Assembly: GCF_014699035.1 (NCBI RefSeq)
Contig: NZ_JACXAA010000023.1
Coordinates: 1 to 62,209, forward strand
Reading direction: 5' to 3'
DNA from: Spirosoma validum
GTDB lineage: Bacteria; Bacteroidota; Bacteroidia; Cytophagales; Spirosomataceae
DNA: 62,209 nt
Each line of letters opens with the position of its first letter. The stretch's first letter is position 1. Both the position numbers and the translations under genes were made by a program. The notes under the pieces are model-generated. The model did not search any database, was not told the origin of the DNA, and saw nothing but the letters and a program-made list of their open reading frames with translations. Shown one piece after another: positions 7,608 through 16,193 of the stretch.

Positions 7608-9731
7608 ATGAAAAAGACGTATTACTATTGGTTTAGTTTACTCCTGTTGCTCGCCACGACCAGCGGCTGGGCGCAGACATTTACGCCCATTCTGGAAAGG
7701 GGTGTTTACCGGCCCGGTTCCGAAGTTTCGGGGGCTGCCAATCTGACTGTATCCGGCAACTATCTTTATTTCGTGGGGCGTAATGGAGATACCGGGCCCG
7801 AAGTGTGGCGCACTGATGGTACGCCAGGTGGTACAAAACTGGTGAAAGACATCACGCCGGGTCCAGTGTACGGTTACAATGCGCCAACCAGCTTGTTCGA
7901 CATGAACGGAACTCTGTATTTTTTTTCCGGGCAGTCTTTGTACAAAACAGATGGCACTGAAGCCGGTACGGTGTTGATCCGCGAATTTAGCGACATTGGT
8001 GGGGCTAACCTGCTTAATTACAATGGGCTGGTTATTTTTATTGTGGAAAATGGCTTATGGCGCACCGACGGCACACCGGGCGGTACGTACCGGATCGATA
8101 AACGGCCATCCTTTACCCCCAGGGTTTACAATGGCATCATGTATTACACGTCGTCCTCAGGCCCCACGTTTCAGGAAACCGACATAATCCGTAGCGACGG
8201 TACCGTGGCTGGTACGAGTCTGGTTCGGCAGGTTCCGGGGACATTGCAATCGTTTGGAATCGGTATAGACGGTTTATATTTTAACACCCTGACTGGATCT
8301 GCGCGCCTGTGGACAACCTGGAAAAGCGACGGGACAACTGCCGGTACCGTGCCGACCGGCCCCTCTACGACGACCTCACAGCCCGGTTATTTCAACGCGT
8401 TCGGTGACCTCTACCAGCGGCAGAATGAAGTGGGGCTGGTGCCGACGTCGCGCCAAAACAAAGCCACGGGCGCGTTCGAACTCGTTACGCCAACGCCCGA
8501 CCTGGAGGTGCTGCAGCGTGGGGTGCAATACAACGGACAAATCTATGGCAATGCCTATCAGCCGGCAACGGGACAAGAGCTAAGCCGACTCGACGGAAGC
8601 CCTGTTCGGGATCTGAATCCGGGTTCGGAGCGAGGAATCTTGCTGCTGCCCGTTGTGGCCAATGGGTTGCTGTACTTCACCGGGAACGACGGAACGACGG
8701 GCTTCGAGCTGTGGCAGAGTGATGGATCGGCTGCTGGAACTCGTTTGACGGGTGATCTGCTTCCGGGGCGCAGTTCGTATCCGCTGGACCTGACGGTGTA
8801 TAAAGGGGATCTGTACTTCGATACCTGGGATGGTACGCTGTATAAATTGAATCCGCAACAAACGCCCACTCCAGATCCCACACCCACGCCACCAACTACG
8901 GGTGGTGCGCTGAGCATAACCGCACCGGCTTATGATTGCAACACGGGCCAGCTGACGGTTCAGACCACGGGAGGAAATGGTTCACCCATCGAATACCGCG
9001 TCATAGGTTTGCGCGACTGGTCGACCAGTGCCAGCTTCAGCGTTCCGACCTGGCAGCGCTCCGAGACTACGTTTACACTGGACATACGCCAGAGTGGACA
9101 AGTTCTCAGCCAGTCATTCACAACGAGCTGTACGCCAACGACCACCCCCCCGCCGTCAGACCCGACGCCCACACCAACCCCCACACCCACGCCCACTCCG
9201 CCAACTACGGGTGGTGCGCTGAGCATAACCGCACCGGCTTATGATTGCAGCAACGGCCAGTTGACAGTCCAAACCAGTGGGGGAAGCGGTTCTCCGATCG
9301 AATACCGTGTCATTGGTCTACGCGACTGGTCGGCCAGCAACCGGTTCGACGTGCCCACCTGGCAGCGTTCAGGCACTGAGTTCACGCTTGATGTGCGTCA
9401 GGACGGGAATGTTATCTCGCGTTCGTTCACCAGCGGATGCGACCGCGCCAGGGTGTCGGCTCGTGAAAAAGGACAGACGCTCGGGGTGATCCTGTATCCC
9501 AATCCGGTTGCGGAGCAATTCACGGTGGAAGTGAATGGAGCCGCTGGCCAGAGGGTGCACTTTGACGTTATCAATCTGAACGGACGTAGCATGGTCAAAC
9601 AGAGCCGTCAGGTTGAGGCCGACGGGCACATCGAACGACTGACGATGCCTGCCGATGCCGCTTCTGGTCTTTATTTGCTTAAAGTAAGTGCCGATCAGCA
9701 AACGAAAGTCCTTAAAGTCGTGAAGCAGTGA
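7608..9731 (+). CDS. T9SS type A cargo with ELWxxDGTxxGT repeats
   Basis: A 707-residue secreted protein. Signal peptide residues 1-22 (cleavage after GWA|QTF). Residues ~35-410 hold at least six copies of the DGTxxGTxLVxDI unit (for example EVWRTDGTPGGTKLVKDI, ELWQSDGSAAGTRLTGDL) that build a propeller-like fold in other Bacteroidetes proteins. Then come Pro/Thr linkers separating two nearly identical ~75-residue domains (starting TTGGALSITAPAYDC), and a C-terminal T9SS type A domain (YPNPVAEQFTVEVNG to LKVVKQ, ~628-707). It should be exported by the Por system and cell-surface attached or released. No catalytic motif is seen. Confidence 0.85.
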   Translation: MKKTYYYWFSLLLLLATTSGWAQTFTPILERGVYRPGSEVSGAANLTVSGNYLYFVGRNGDTGPEVWRTDGTPGGTKLVKDITPGPVYGYNAPTSLFDMNGTLYFFSGQSLYKTDGTEAGTVLIREFSDIGGANLLNYNGLVIFIVENGLWRTDGTPGGTYRIDKRPSFTPRVYNGIMYYTSSSGPTFQETDIIRSDGTVAGTSLVRQVPGTLQSFGIGIDGLYFNTLTGSARLWTTWKSDGTTAGTVPTGPSTTTSQPGYFNAFGDLYQRQNEVGLVPTSRQNKATGAFELVTPTPDLEVLQRGVQYNGQIYGNAYQPATGQELSRLDGSPVRDLNPGSERGILLLPVVANGLLYFTGNDGTTGFELWQSDGSAAGTRLTGDLLPGRSSYPLDLTVYKGDLYFDTWDGTLYKLNPQQTPTPDPTPTPPTTGGALSITAPAYDCNTGQLTVQTTGGNGSPIEYRVIGLRDWSTSASFSVPTWQRSETTFTLDIRQSGQVLSQSFTTSCTPTTTPPPSDPTPTPTPTPTPTPPTTGGALSITAPAYDCSNGQLTVQTSGGSGSPIEYRVIGLRDWSASNRFDVPTWQRSGTEFTLDVRQDGNVISRSFTSGCDRARVSAREKGQTLGVILYPNPVAEQFTVEVNGAAGQRVHFDVINLNGRSMVKQSRQVEADGHIERLTMPADAASGLYLLKVSADQQTKVLKVVKQ
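8892..9430 (+). repeat. Internal tandem duplication in the T9SS cargo gene
   Basis: Two units offset by 309 bases (103 codons) are nearly identical: 49 consecutive bases starting at 8892 recur at 9201. Each encodes a domain with the strings SPIEYRVIGLRDWS and VPTWQRS. The bases between are a CCCACx-type proline/threonine repeat. The identity at DNA level points to recent duplication. Confidence 0.85.
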
Positions 9732-9802
9732 TGGAGGCAGTTAGCTCGATCCGGCTACTTAATTGACCATCAAAAAGGAGAACGAAATGTAAACCGGTAG
9801 TC

Positions 9803-9862
9803 CGACTCGGCTCATGATGAAAATACCACGGTCAGGGGGTCTTTTCATCATGAGCCGAGTCG
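9803..9862 (+). terminator. Perfect 21-bp inverted repeat
   Basis: The arms 9803-9823 and 9842-9862 are exact reverse complements (starting CGACTCGGCTCATGATG) with an 18-base loop. It lies 71 bases after the T9SS cargo stop codon. The inner ends AAAA and TTTT make it symmetrical, so it could terminate on either strand, but it is longer and more perfect than an ordinary terminator. Confidence 0.7.
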
Positions 9863-9924
9863 TATGGCATGACTTTCAGCAGCGTGCGCGTTATTTTTAA
9901 CATTGTTGATTTCGCGTCTCGCAG

Positions 9925-9992
9925 GATGCCCCCAATTAAGGAACAGGTAGATGATAACTTCTTCGTCTCATGCGGGAGCGTATTCTGAGAAT
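9925..9992 (+). repeat. Dispersed intergenic element, copy 3
   Basis: Contains the head-like string GCCCCCAATTAAG, CGTCTCA (9964-9970), GCGGGAGCGTATT and TGAGA (9986-9990), so the inner stem TCTCA/TGAGA can form. The rest of the 9732-10150 gap contains only this and the 21-bp inverted repeat. Confidence 0.65.
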
Positions 9993-10150
9993 ATAAAATC
10001 TGTTGGTGAAAGTTGTCAAGTGAAGTAGTGATCTATAGAGTTGACTAGCAGCATGTAGCCCCATACCGCTTCATGGACGGATTCTCTGTTGATAAAGCCT
10101 GAACGTGTCTAGGCCCGACTTTTAGTAGTTTGTAAATGGGCGCTGCTGAG

Positions 10151-10603
10151 TTACTTTGACCAATACGTCAGTTGCAAGGAGCCTTCCTCACGGACTGCGT
10201 TTTTTTCTACGATACGTCCTATGGCGCGAAACGTCGTTCCTTCCAGCCCGATGGTCCATTGAATCCCACTCTGCGAACTATCCAAAATACTAGTTCTATA
10301 CGTGGTCACGCCCAGGACCGTATTGGCTGTAAACGAGACCGACTGGTTGACGGCCTGCTCGAAAGCGGCAATCGTGGTTTCCGTTAATAAGCCGTTGGGG
10401 TCTGACTTTTCAGCAGGTAATTGATACACTTGGGATTGAGAAGTTCCCCCGATAATTTTTAAGCCTGCACGTAATACGCGTGCTTCTTGGCTAAGCATAG
10501 GCGGTATGGTGATTACAGTGGCGGCGGAGTCATCTTTACAACTAAAAATGGGTAGACTCACAAAAAGCAATAGCCAAAGCTGTAGATGCGTTTTCATCCT
10601 CAT
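10151..10603 (-). CDS. Small lipoprotein of unknown function
   Basis: A 150-residue protein starting MRMKTHLQLWLLLFVSLPIF followed by SCKDD, a clear lipobox with Cys22. The mature ~128 residues are predicted mostly beta with no recognised domain. It begins 25 bases after the end of the GIN-domain gene on the same strand, so the two are probably co-transcribed, and both would act in the envelope. Confidence 0.6.
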   Translation of the reverse strand: MRMKTHLQLWLLLFVSLPIFSCKDDSAATVITIPPMLSQEARVLRAGLKIIGGTSQSQVYQLPAEKSDPNGLLTETTIAAFEQAVNQSVSFTANTVLGVTTYRTSILDSSQSGIQWTIGLEGTTFRAIGRIVEKNAVREEGSLQLTYWSK

Positions 10604-10628
10604 AGACCTAGGTAGTCATTAGAAAGGG

Positions 10629-11278
10629 TTACTGCTTAGGCTTCTGGGCAGAATCTGCGACGTTGACGATACTGCCCAAACCGGTGTTTACCGAGCTTAC
10701 CTCTTTGGCATTGACTCGAACATTACCGTTAACGTGAGAAACTACGTCTGCTTTCTGGGTAATTAGCTTCTCGGCGTGAACCGTTCCATTGGCGGAGTTG
10801 GTTAGCTTCATGGTCTTGACGCTCCCTTGTAACGTTATCGTAGCATTGCCTTGATTGGCCACCTCAAGTGAATCGCCGTGCAGATTGTTGACCACCAGTT
10901 TGCTATTGGACTGATAAAGTAAACCCGTTAATTCCGGCGTCTTGATCGTCATTTTGATCAGCTTACTGCTAACCCAGAAGGGCTTCCCTTGCGGGTGCTC
11001 AAAGGATACCATCAGCTTACCTGCCTGCTCATCAATCCGCAGAAAGGGTCGTAGGTTTTCGTCAACCGCGACGGCGATTACGGATTCATCCGCGCCCGCA
11101 TCAATCATGATGTCAGCCGGGAATGGCCGAATCTCAACCGCCGTGAATGGCTTAGTTGGCTTAGTGAATTGAACGGGCTTCCCATTGCCTCTCAGCTCAT
11201 TCTGGGGATCATATTGATTGCCCTGGGCATAACTGCGAGGGAAAGAAAGAGCATCCATAGGATCGGTGTATTTCTCAT
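10629..11278 (-). pseudogene. GIN-domain (DUF2807) protein with frameshifted signal peptide
   Basis: Residues from YAQGNQYDPQNELRGNG onward form a complete putative auto-transporter adhesin head GIN domain (DUF2807), with the usual runs of short beta-solenoid strands (KTPELTGLLYQSNSKLVV, NQGNATITLQGSVKTMKL, SANGTVHAEKLIT). The frame opens at an ATG at 11258 that gives no signal peptide. In another frame, an ATG at 11278 encodes MRNTPILWMLFLSLAV, a good signal peptide that would join at YAQGNQ if one T were restored at about 11230/11231. A single-base deletion, or an assembly error, therefore separates the signal peptide from the domain. Confidence 0.7.
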
Positions 11279-11498
11279 TGATACGGGGAATTGAAACAAG
11301 GTTATTTTTCGCAAACGGCTGACTTTTTGCAACAACAAATACAAATTTCCTTAACGTAGCGACGCCCGGTGTAATTCGTTGCGACAGCTGCGCTGTTCAC
11401 TTGCAAATAATAGCCCAGTTTAAGACCAATTTTCTATTGCCGCTGCTGGACATTCCTCGGACCTATCCGAAAAAGATGCCTTGAGCGGGATGGTCACA

Positions 11499-12797
11499 TT
11501 AATTGAGCTGGGCCAGCATGGCTCGTCCTCGCTTGGCCGTTGGACTATCGGGGGGGGCTATTGCCAACGACTTCTCGTAATATTGTCGGGCCAATGCTAC
11601 TTTGTTCTGGACTAGGTTGGTATAGGCAAACATCTCGTAGGTAACCGCTTCGAGACCTTTTGGACAACCTTGCTCAACGACCGAGCCAAACAAGCGGGAA
11701 GCGGCCTGGATATTGGCGTCCGTTGCATGCCATATCGCGTAGCTTTGGGGAAATTGGTACAGGTATAGCCACCGGTTTCCCGTCGAATATTGGCCGTAGG
11801 AGCGTCGGAGAAAGACCATACCCGCGTCCAGCAGCAATGTGTTTACGCTGTCTTTGATGGCTGGTTTAGCTGTCAATCCTTGGTAGCGAGTGAGCGTCTG
11901 ATCCAGCCCCTGTTTCGCGACTTCGCTCAGAAACACTTCCCGTCCGTATTCAGCATGCCGTTTAGCCCATGATTGATAAGCAAACGAAGGAGCGAAATGG
12001 TCCGCTAGGTTCTCTACCCGGTAGCCTTTTTGTAATTCCTGCTTGATGTCAATCTGGTAAGCCTGTTCGTAGTTATGATACAGGTAGACAGAAATAATGC
12101 CCCGTTTTAAATCACAGATCATTGAATATTGGGTCGGATCGCCCCCTTCCTGATGAGTCAGACTCAATATTTGGCGAAAAAATGGCACGGAAATCGTCTG
12201 CGCTTGGCTGAGCAGTTGATCGGCAATGTCATAGCGACCGCAGCTGTACTGTTTGGTGGCCAACTGACACACATTAAAGTTGGTGCTGATTTGATAGTGA
12301 CCCGTCTTTTTTACTTTTGAGCCCGCGTTAATAATCACCGAATTACCTTCCGCATCAGCCAGTAGGGCTTGAGACGAAAATGGGTAATCATGAGTCTGGA
12401 GGAACTCAAGCGCTTCGGAAACGTTACGGCACTGACCCAGAATATCGAGAAACAGACTGCCGTAATACGGGTTTTTCAAGGGGTACTGAGCGGGGTCGAG
12501 GCCGATGGCGGTAAAGTCAAAAAATAAACCATACTCATTGATGGCTGCCTGCGACTGTAAATCGGGGAAGCCAAAGCAAATCGTGCCATATCGCCCTTTT
12601 GCCGATGGGTTGAACCACACTTTAGAAAAGGGATTATCATAATCTTCATTGGCCCCGGCCAGTACCTCGCCTTTCATAGACGCGGTAAAGATGGTGCAAG
12701 CCCACGAAGGGCTAATGAGCAGAAGCCCGAGCAACCCGGCTACTAATACCCGGTTGGCTATTCTACGATGGATAAACGAACGATGCATAATTGCCAT
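11499..12797 (-). CDS. Ntn-hydrolase, choloylglycine/penicillin V acylase-like
   Basis: About 432 residues. A signal peptide with the hydrophobic core VLVAGLLGLLLIS ends PSWA, directly followed by CTIFTASMKGEVLAGANEDY. A Cys exposed after the signal cut, followed by a N-E-D pattern, is the hallmark of C59/C45-type N-terminal nucleophile hydrolases that cleave linear amide bonds. The last ~120 residues look like a helical TPR-type pair (ending ALARQYYEKSLAIAPPDSPTAKRGRAMLAQL). Start taken as ATG 12797; ATGs at 12848 and 12788 are alternatives. Substrate unknown. The next gene upstream on the same strand is an AraC regulator across a 230-base gap with its own terminator-like hairpin. Confidence 0.7.
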   Translation of the reverse strand: MAIMHRSFIHRRIANRVLVAGLLGLLLISPSWACTIFTASMKGEVLAGANEDYDNPFSKVWFNPSAKGRYGTICFGFPDLQSQAAINEYGLFFDFTAIGLDPAQYPLKNPYYGSLFLDILGQCRNVSEALEFLQTHDYPFSSQALLADAEGNSVIINAGSKVKKTGHYQISTNFNVCQLATKQYSCGRYDIADQLLSQAQTISVPFFRQILSLTHQEGGDPTQYSMICDLKRGIISVYLYHNYEQAYQIDIKQELQKGYRVENLADHFAPSFAYQSWAKRHAEYGREVFLSEVAKQGLDQTLTRYQGLTAKPAIKDSVNTLLLDAGMVFLRRSYGQYSTGNRWLYLYQFPQSYAIWHATDANIQAASRLFGSVVEQGCPKGLEAVTYEMFAYTNLVQNKVALARQYYEKSLAIAPPDSPTAKRGRAMLAQLN

Positions 12798-12975
12798 TAC
12801 TTTAGACTTTAGGGTATAAATAAGTGTGCCAAAGTTTTTAGATGCCATCCCTGATTCGATTAAGCGATTTTCTACACAGTATGGAAACCTATTTGTCCAA
12901 AAGTGGACAGACCATCGTACAGAATCGGATAGTATTTCATGACTGATGTGAACGCCCCGATCAAGAAGCTAAAGT

Positions 12976-12991
12976 ATGATAGTTATATCAT
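12976..12991 (+). promoter_or_regulatory. Inverted repeat upstream of the Ntn-hydrolase
   Basis: ATGATA-GTTA-TATCAT is a perfect 6-4-6 dyad in the gap upstream of the Ntn-hydrolase gene. A second short dyad, TGTCC-AAAAGT-GGACA, lies near 12893. Either could be an operator; there is no direct evidence. Confidence 0.3.
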
Positions 12992-13031
12992 ATCAAGTAG
13001 GCGAATCAATCCCTGGTTAGGCAATATTTGG

Positions 13032-13057
13032 GGCGCAATATATTCGTTTATAGCGCC
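13032..13057 (-). terminator. Hairpin after the AraC gene
   Basis: GGCGC (13032-13036) pairs with GCGCC (13053-13057), with extra A-T pairs inside. It lies 26 bases past the stop codon of the minus-strand AraC gene and probably ends its transcript. Confidence 0.45.
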
Positions 13058-13082
13058 TTCGTATTGTATAAATGCGAACGAA

Positions 13083-13922
13083 CTAAAAGCCCGTTCCGCT
13101 AAGGGGTAACAAGTAGTCAATCGGGCGAAACTCGCCAGGGGTCTGACGGATCATATCCCTAAACACGCGGATGAAATGGGCTTGGTCATAAAAGCCAAAC
13201 TCAATCGCTAGTTGGGCCAGCGGCTGCATAGATCGCTGGTTTTGAAGAGCATCCACAACGCCCCGCACCCGCAGGATACGCGTGAACTCTTTTGGCGTCA
13301 ACCCCACCGATTGCTTAAAGTGCTTTTCCACCTGGCGGGTCGAACAGTGGAACTCGTGGGCCAACTCCGCAATGCGTAAGCACCCTTTGGTTTGTTGTAA
13401 GCGTAAACAGGCCTGCTGTAAAGGAAAGGTAGCGTTAGCCAAGCTGGGTAGTTGGAAAAAGTGATCTTGAATAAACTCAATCAATGACGTTTCGGCGTGA
13501 GCAGCCTGGATCGTGGTCGAATCGTAGTGACTGAACAGGTCATTTACTGCTGGTAGTACGTTGGCTAGAGGTAGAATTCGATCTGCGGTGTCGGCAAGCG
13601 AGTCGGTGGTCCAGTGGGTCGGGGTCCAGGGATGAAGCTGTATCATGGTCACCTGGGTAAAGGGCTTGATGATTACCTCGACCCGGTAGCGAGCTTGCCC
13701 ACAAAAGTAGCGTTCTTGGTGCATCTCAAAGCAGCCTCGTTGGTTATGAATCATTAAGCCGTTTCCCTGGATAAAAGCCAAATTAAAACAGCTGTTCGGT
13801 AACACATTCTTGTTATTGACTGGATGCGGATTGGCGGCATTATCCATCACCCAGATCTTACGGATAAGTTGGTTGAGGGGAGGGGTCGTGTATTGTTCCC
13901 GATAGGCGAAAGGCGAGGTCAT
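13083..13922 (-). CDS. AraC-family transcriptional regulator
   Basis: A 279-residue regulator. The N-terminal ~160 residues match the DUF6597-type sensor layout (YREQYTTPPLNQLIRKIWV, then VLPNSCFNLAFIQGNG). The C-terminal HTH pair is IAELAHEFHCSTRQVEKHFK with GLTPKEFTRILR, then LAIEFGFYDQAHFIRVF with TPGEFR. It is transcribed towards the Ntn-hydrolase but separated by its own hairpin, so control of that gene is possible but not shown. Upstream of its ATG is a copy of the dispersed element. Confidence 0.85.
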   Translation of the reverse strand: MTSPFAYREQYTTPPLNQLIRKIWVMDNAANPHPVNNKNVLPNSCFNLAFIQGNGLMIHNQRGCFEMHQERYFCGQARYRVEVIIKPFTQVTMIQLHPWTPTHWTTDSLADTADRILPLANVLPAVNDLFSHYDSTTIQAAHAETSLIEFIQDHFFQLPSLANATFPLQQACLRLQQTKGCLRIAELAHEFHCSTRQVEKHFKQSVGLTPKEFTRILRVRGVVDALQNQRSMQPLAQLAIEFGFYDQAHFIRVFRDMIRQTPGEFRPIDYLLPLSGTGF

Positions 13923-14026
13923 AGCCTATTAAGGCTTATATAAACTTAATTTATCACTGAATGTATTCACTGTCCTATGTAACAGCTCAGTAAATAAATA
14001 GCATAAGTGATACTTTTTGTGCTGTG

Positions 14027-14094
14027 AAACGCCCCATTTGCGAAGCAGACACATGAACGATTCTACGTCTCATTTCGAGGAGCATTAAGCAGAT
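14027..14094 (+). repeat. Dispersed intergenic element, copy 4
   Basis: Head GAAACGCCCCATTTG (from 14027), CGTCTCA (14066-14072), then GAGGAGCATTAAG. The outer pairing has one mismatch and the inner arm is lost. It lies upstream of the AraC start at 13922. Confidence 0.6.
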
Positions 14095-14465
14095 ATTGGG
14101 CGAGAAGTAGATGTTGTATACTGATCGAGAGAAGGAGCAGAGCGGTTAGTTGGAAATACTTCACAGCGAGTTTTGGTTAATTATGTGCTAATACTAAAAT
14201 AAGCTCTAGAAATACACGGATTCCCGGCCAAAGTTGCATGGCGATAGATTGTCTTCTTCAACAAGTTAACAACCGCTTGGAGATTGTGGTAAGGCGATTG
14301 ATTTGGCATGGAAACCGCCCTTTCGTGGAAAGGTTACAGCTTAATCAACAAACTTTTTATTACTGTAAGGTAGGTGCGTTTAAAAGGACAATACAGGGCA
14401 ATGCGCATACGACGAGCGAGCTGCTTAGGGCAAATGAGATCCTAAAATTCGACACGAATTCACTG

Positions 14466-14520
14466 AAAACGCCCAAATTATAGACACTCCCTCGTATCAT
14501 ATGGGAGCGTTTAACGAGAA
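14466..14520 (+). repeat. Dispersed intergenic element, copy 5
   Basis: Head AAAACGCCCAAATTATAGAC (14466-14485), CTCCC, CGTATCA (14493-14499), ATGGGAGCGTTTAACGAGAA. The outer stem AAACGC/GCGTTT and an inner CTCCC/GGGAG are both intact. The rest of the 13923-14592 gap has no credible gene; a short open frame at 14238-14483 runs into this element. Confidence 0.65.
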
Positions 14521-14592
14521 TGTCAAAAACAAGGATAGCTGATCCGGAATAATCATTGTTGATCAGCTACCCTCATCGCTCATAACCAGCCA

Positions 14593-14955
14593 TTACCCTC
14601 GTCGATAGATCGTGACCCGATGACCATCCAGATCCCGACCGTCTACCGACTCCCCCCACGACATTTGATTACTCGCGTCAATCTGTCCGCCCCGTGCTTG
14701 CAGGCGGGCTGCGGTGGCCTGCACATCCGCCACCTCAACCCCTAACTCGATGCCGCCAACCGGCTCCTGATTCATCCCGACGGCCGCTTTAGCTTGAAAG
14801 CTCAGCGTGGCGCTGCCCGCATTTAACACCCAGAAGTCCGGCGGGTGAGCCATACCCGGCTCCAGCTCGAAGCCAAAAACGTGTTGGTAAAATTGATAAG
14901 CTTGGTCCGCATCGCGGACAAATAGATTGATGTTGGCTAAACGGGCGGTTTGCAT
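14593..14955 (-). CDS. VOC-family (glyoxalase/bleomycin-resistance fold) protein
   Basis: About 120 residues from the ATG at 14955 (MQTARLANINLFVRDADQAY). Vicinal oxygen chelate features are the NINLFVRDADQAYQFYQHVFGF start, FWVLNAGSATLSFQ, and a C-terminal half with GIELGVEVADVQATAARLQ and DLDGHRVTIYRR. The metal-ligand pattern cannot be fixed from sequence alone, so the substrate is unknown. A TTG at 15006 could add 17 residues. It follows the disrupted AraC gene on the same strand, which suggests the regulator once controlled it. Confidence 0.75.
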   Translation of the reverse strand: MQTARLANINLFVRDADQAYQFYQHVFGFELEPGMAHPPDFWVLNAGSATLSFQAKAAVGMNQEPVGGIELGVEVADVQATAARLQARGGQIDASNQMSWGESVDGRDLDGHRVTIYRRG

Positions 14956-15027
14956 ACGTATGGTCGTTAATGTACCCCGCAAAGGTGCTTCTTCTAGGGT
15001 TGCCAAACTTGCACAAAAACGACATCC

Positions 15028-15819
15028 TTACTGTTGCCACTGGCGCACCTGTTTCACAAAGGCCCGGGGACTTCGGCCACTGAAGGCTCTGAAGTCCCGC
15101 GAGAAATGAGCTTGATCAGCATATCCCAGTTCGTAGGCCAAGCGGGTTAAGTTCGAGTCGGGCTGGTGCCAAAGTTGATTACGGGCCGACTCAAAGCGAG
15201 TCAATCGAGTCAACACTTTAGCCGTCGTCCCACTGGCGGTTTTCACCAGCCGTTCGACTTGACGGATGGAGAGGGCAAACTGATCGGCCAAAGTAGCTGG
15301 GGAGGGCAGTTGGGCCTGATTGAGCAGGTGCTTCAACAGCTGAGCCCGGCGTTGCTGGAGGGGTAAGCGCTGCTGGACCTGCTGAAGTAAAGCCGCTTCT
15401 AAGCAAAGGACGGCTTGTTGAGGTTGATTCTGTTTTAGGCAAGCCGCCAACTGAGGCAATAGTTGAGGAAAGTTGGCTTCCAGGGAGGTAATGGGTAAAG
15501 CAGAATCAGTCATCTGAGCCGGTAGTAGCAGTTCCAAGGACCAGGCGAAGAGTCGAGCAGCCACAATCGTCATCGGCCCCTCAAAGCGTAGGGTAAAGGG
15601 CTATTTCAGCAAAGGGACCAGATACAGGGCTGGTAGGGGTAAGCTGGTGTCTGGTGTCAGTAAAAAGCCGGGTGCTCCGTAGGAAACTATAATCTCGATG
15701 AAGCGGTCAGGGAGTACCTGGAAGGTATCCTTGGGTGGGTAGAAGTTTCGTTGGGTCATCCAGTAGGACTGAACGAGGTTGGCGAGCTGGGGGTCAGGTA
15801 TAAATTCTTGGGGAGCCAT
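15028..15819 (-). pseudogene. AraC-family regulator interrupted by an in-frame TAG
   Basis: Two open pieces lie in the same frame: 15819-15601 (MAPQEFIPDPQLANLVQSYW... to YLVPLLK) and 15573-15028 (MTIVAARLFAWSLELL... to the HTH end). They are separated only by a TAG codon at 15603-15601 and nine sense codons (PFTLRFEGP). Reading through gives a normal ~263-residue DUF6597-type AraC protein; the expected junction LLK-x-PFTLRFEGP is typical of the family. The HTH region contains LADQFALSIRQVERLVK and LAYELGYADQAHFSRDF. It is therefore one gene with a nonsense mutation or a sequence error. The downstream VOC gene lies 72 bases on. Confidence 0.8.
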
Positions 15820-15870
15820 AGCTGAAAGATAGGCTATTCTCTCAATCTAAAAAAAGCCGTAGCGTTGGTA

Positions 15871-15918
15871 CAACACCCAAAAATAGCTTGGTCTCAAGCA
15901 GGAGCGTTTAGGTGAAAC
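15871..15918 (+). repeat. Dispersed intergenic element, copy 6
   Basis: Head AACACCCAAAAATAG, GGTCTCA (15890-15896), AGCAGGAGCGTTTAGGTGAAAC. The core is conserved and the arms partly decayed. It occupies the gap between the broken AraC gene and the serine-hydrolase-like gene (15820-16193), in which I see no gene. Confidence 0.55.
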
Positions 15919-16193
15919 AAAGTAAATTGATCGATGAGCCATATTACAGAATCGTATAACATGGGGCCCTCTGACTAAGCCGCTCATGATTATTGACCAG
16001 CAGTTTAGTACTGTTATTCACGTTCGTTCAATGAGGACAAATGCCCCTCGTCCGTAATTGAACATTGAGTGTACGAATACGGACGCTACTAAGAGAATTC
16101 AGTCTGTATCTTATGCGAAATCAGTACCATTGTTCTATGGTATCATTTTTGAAGCCGCCTTTGTAGTCCACTTCCTTTCAGCCCACCCTTCGC

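Noticed and set aside
14238..14483. Open frame of 81 codons between the AraC and VOC genes
   Set aside because: Its last codons lie in a copy of the dispersed element and it shows no domain, signal sequence or conserved motif.
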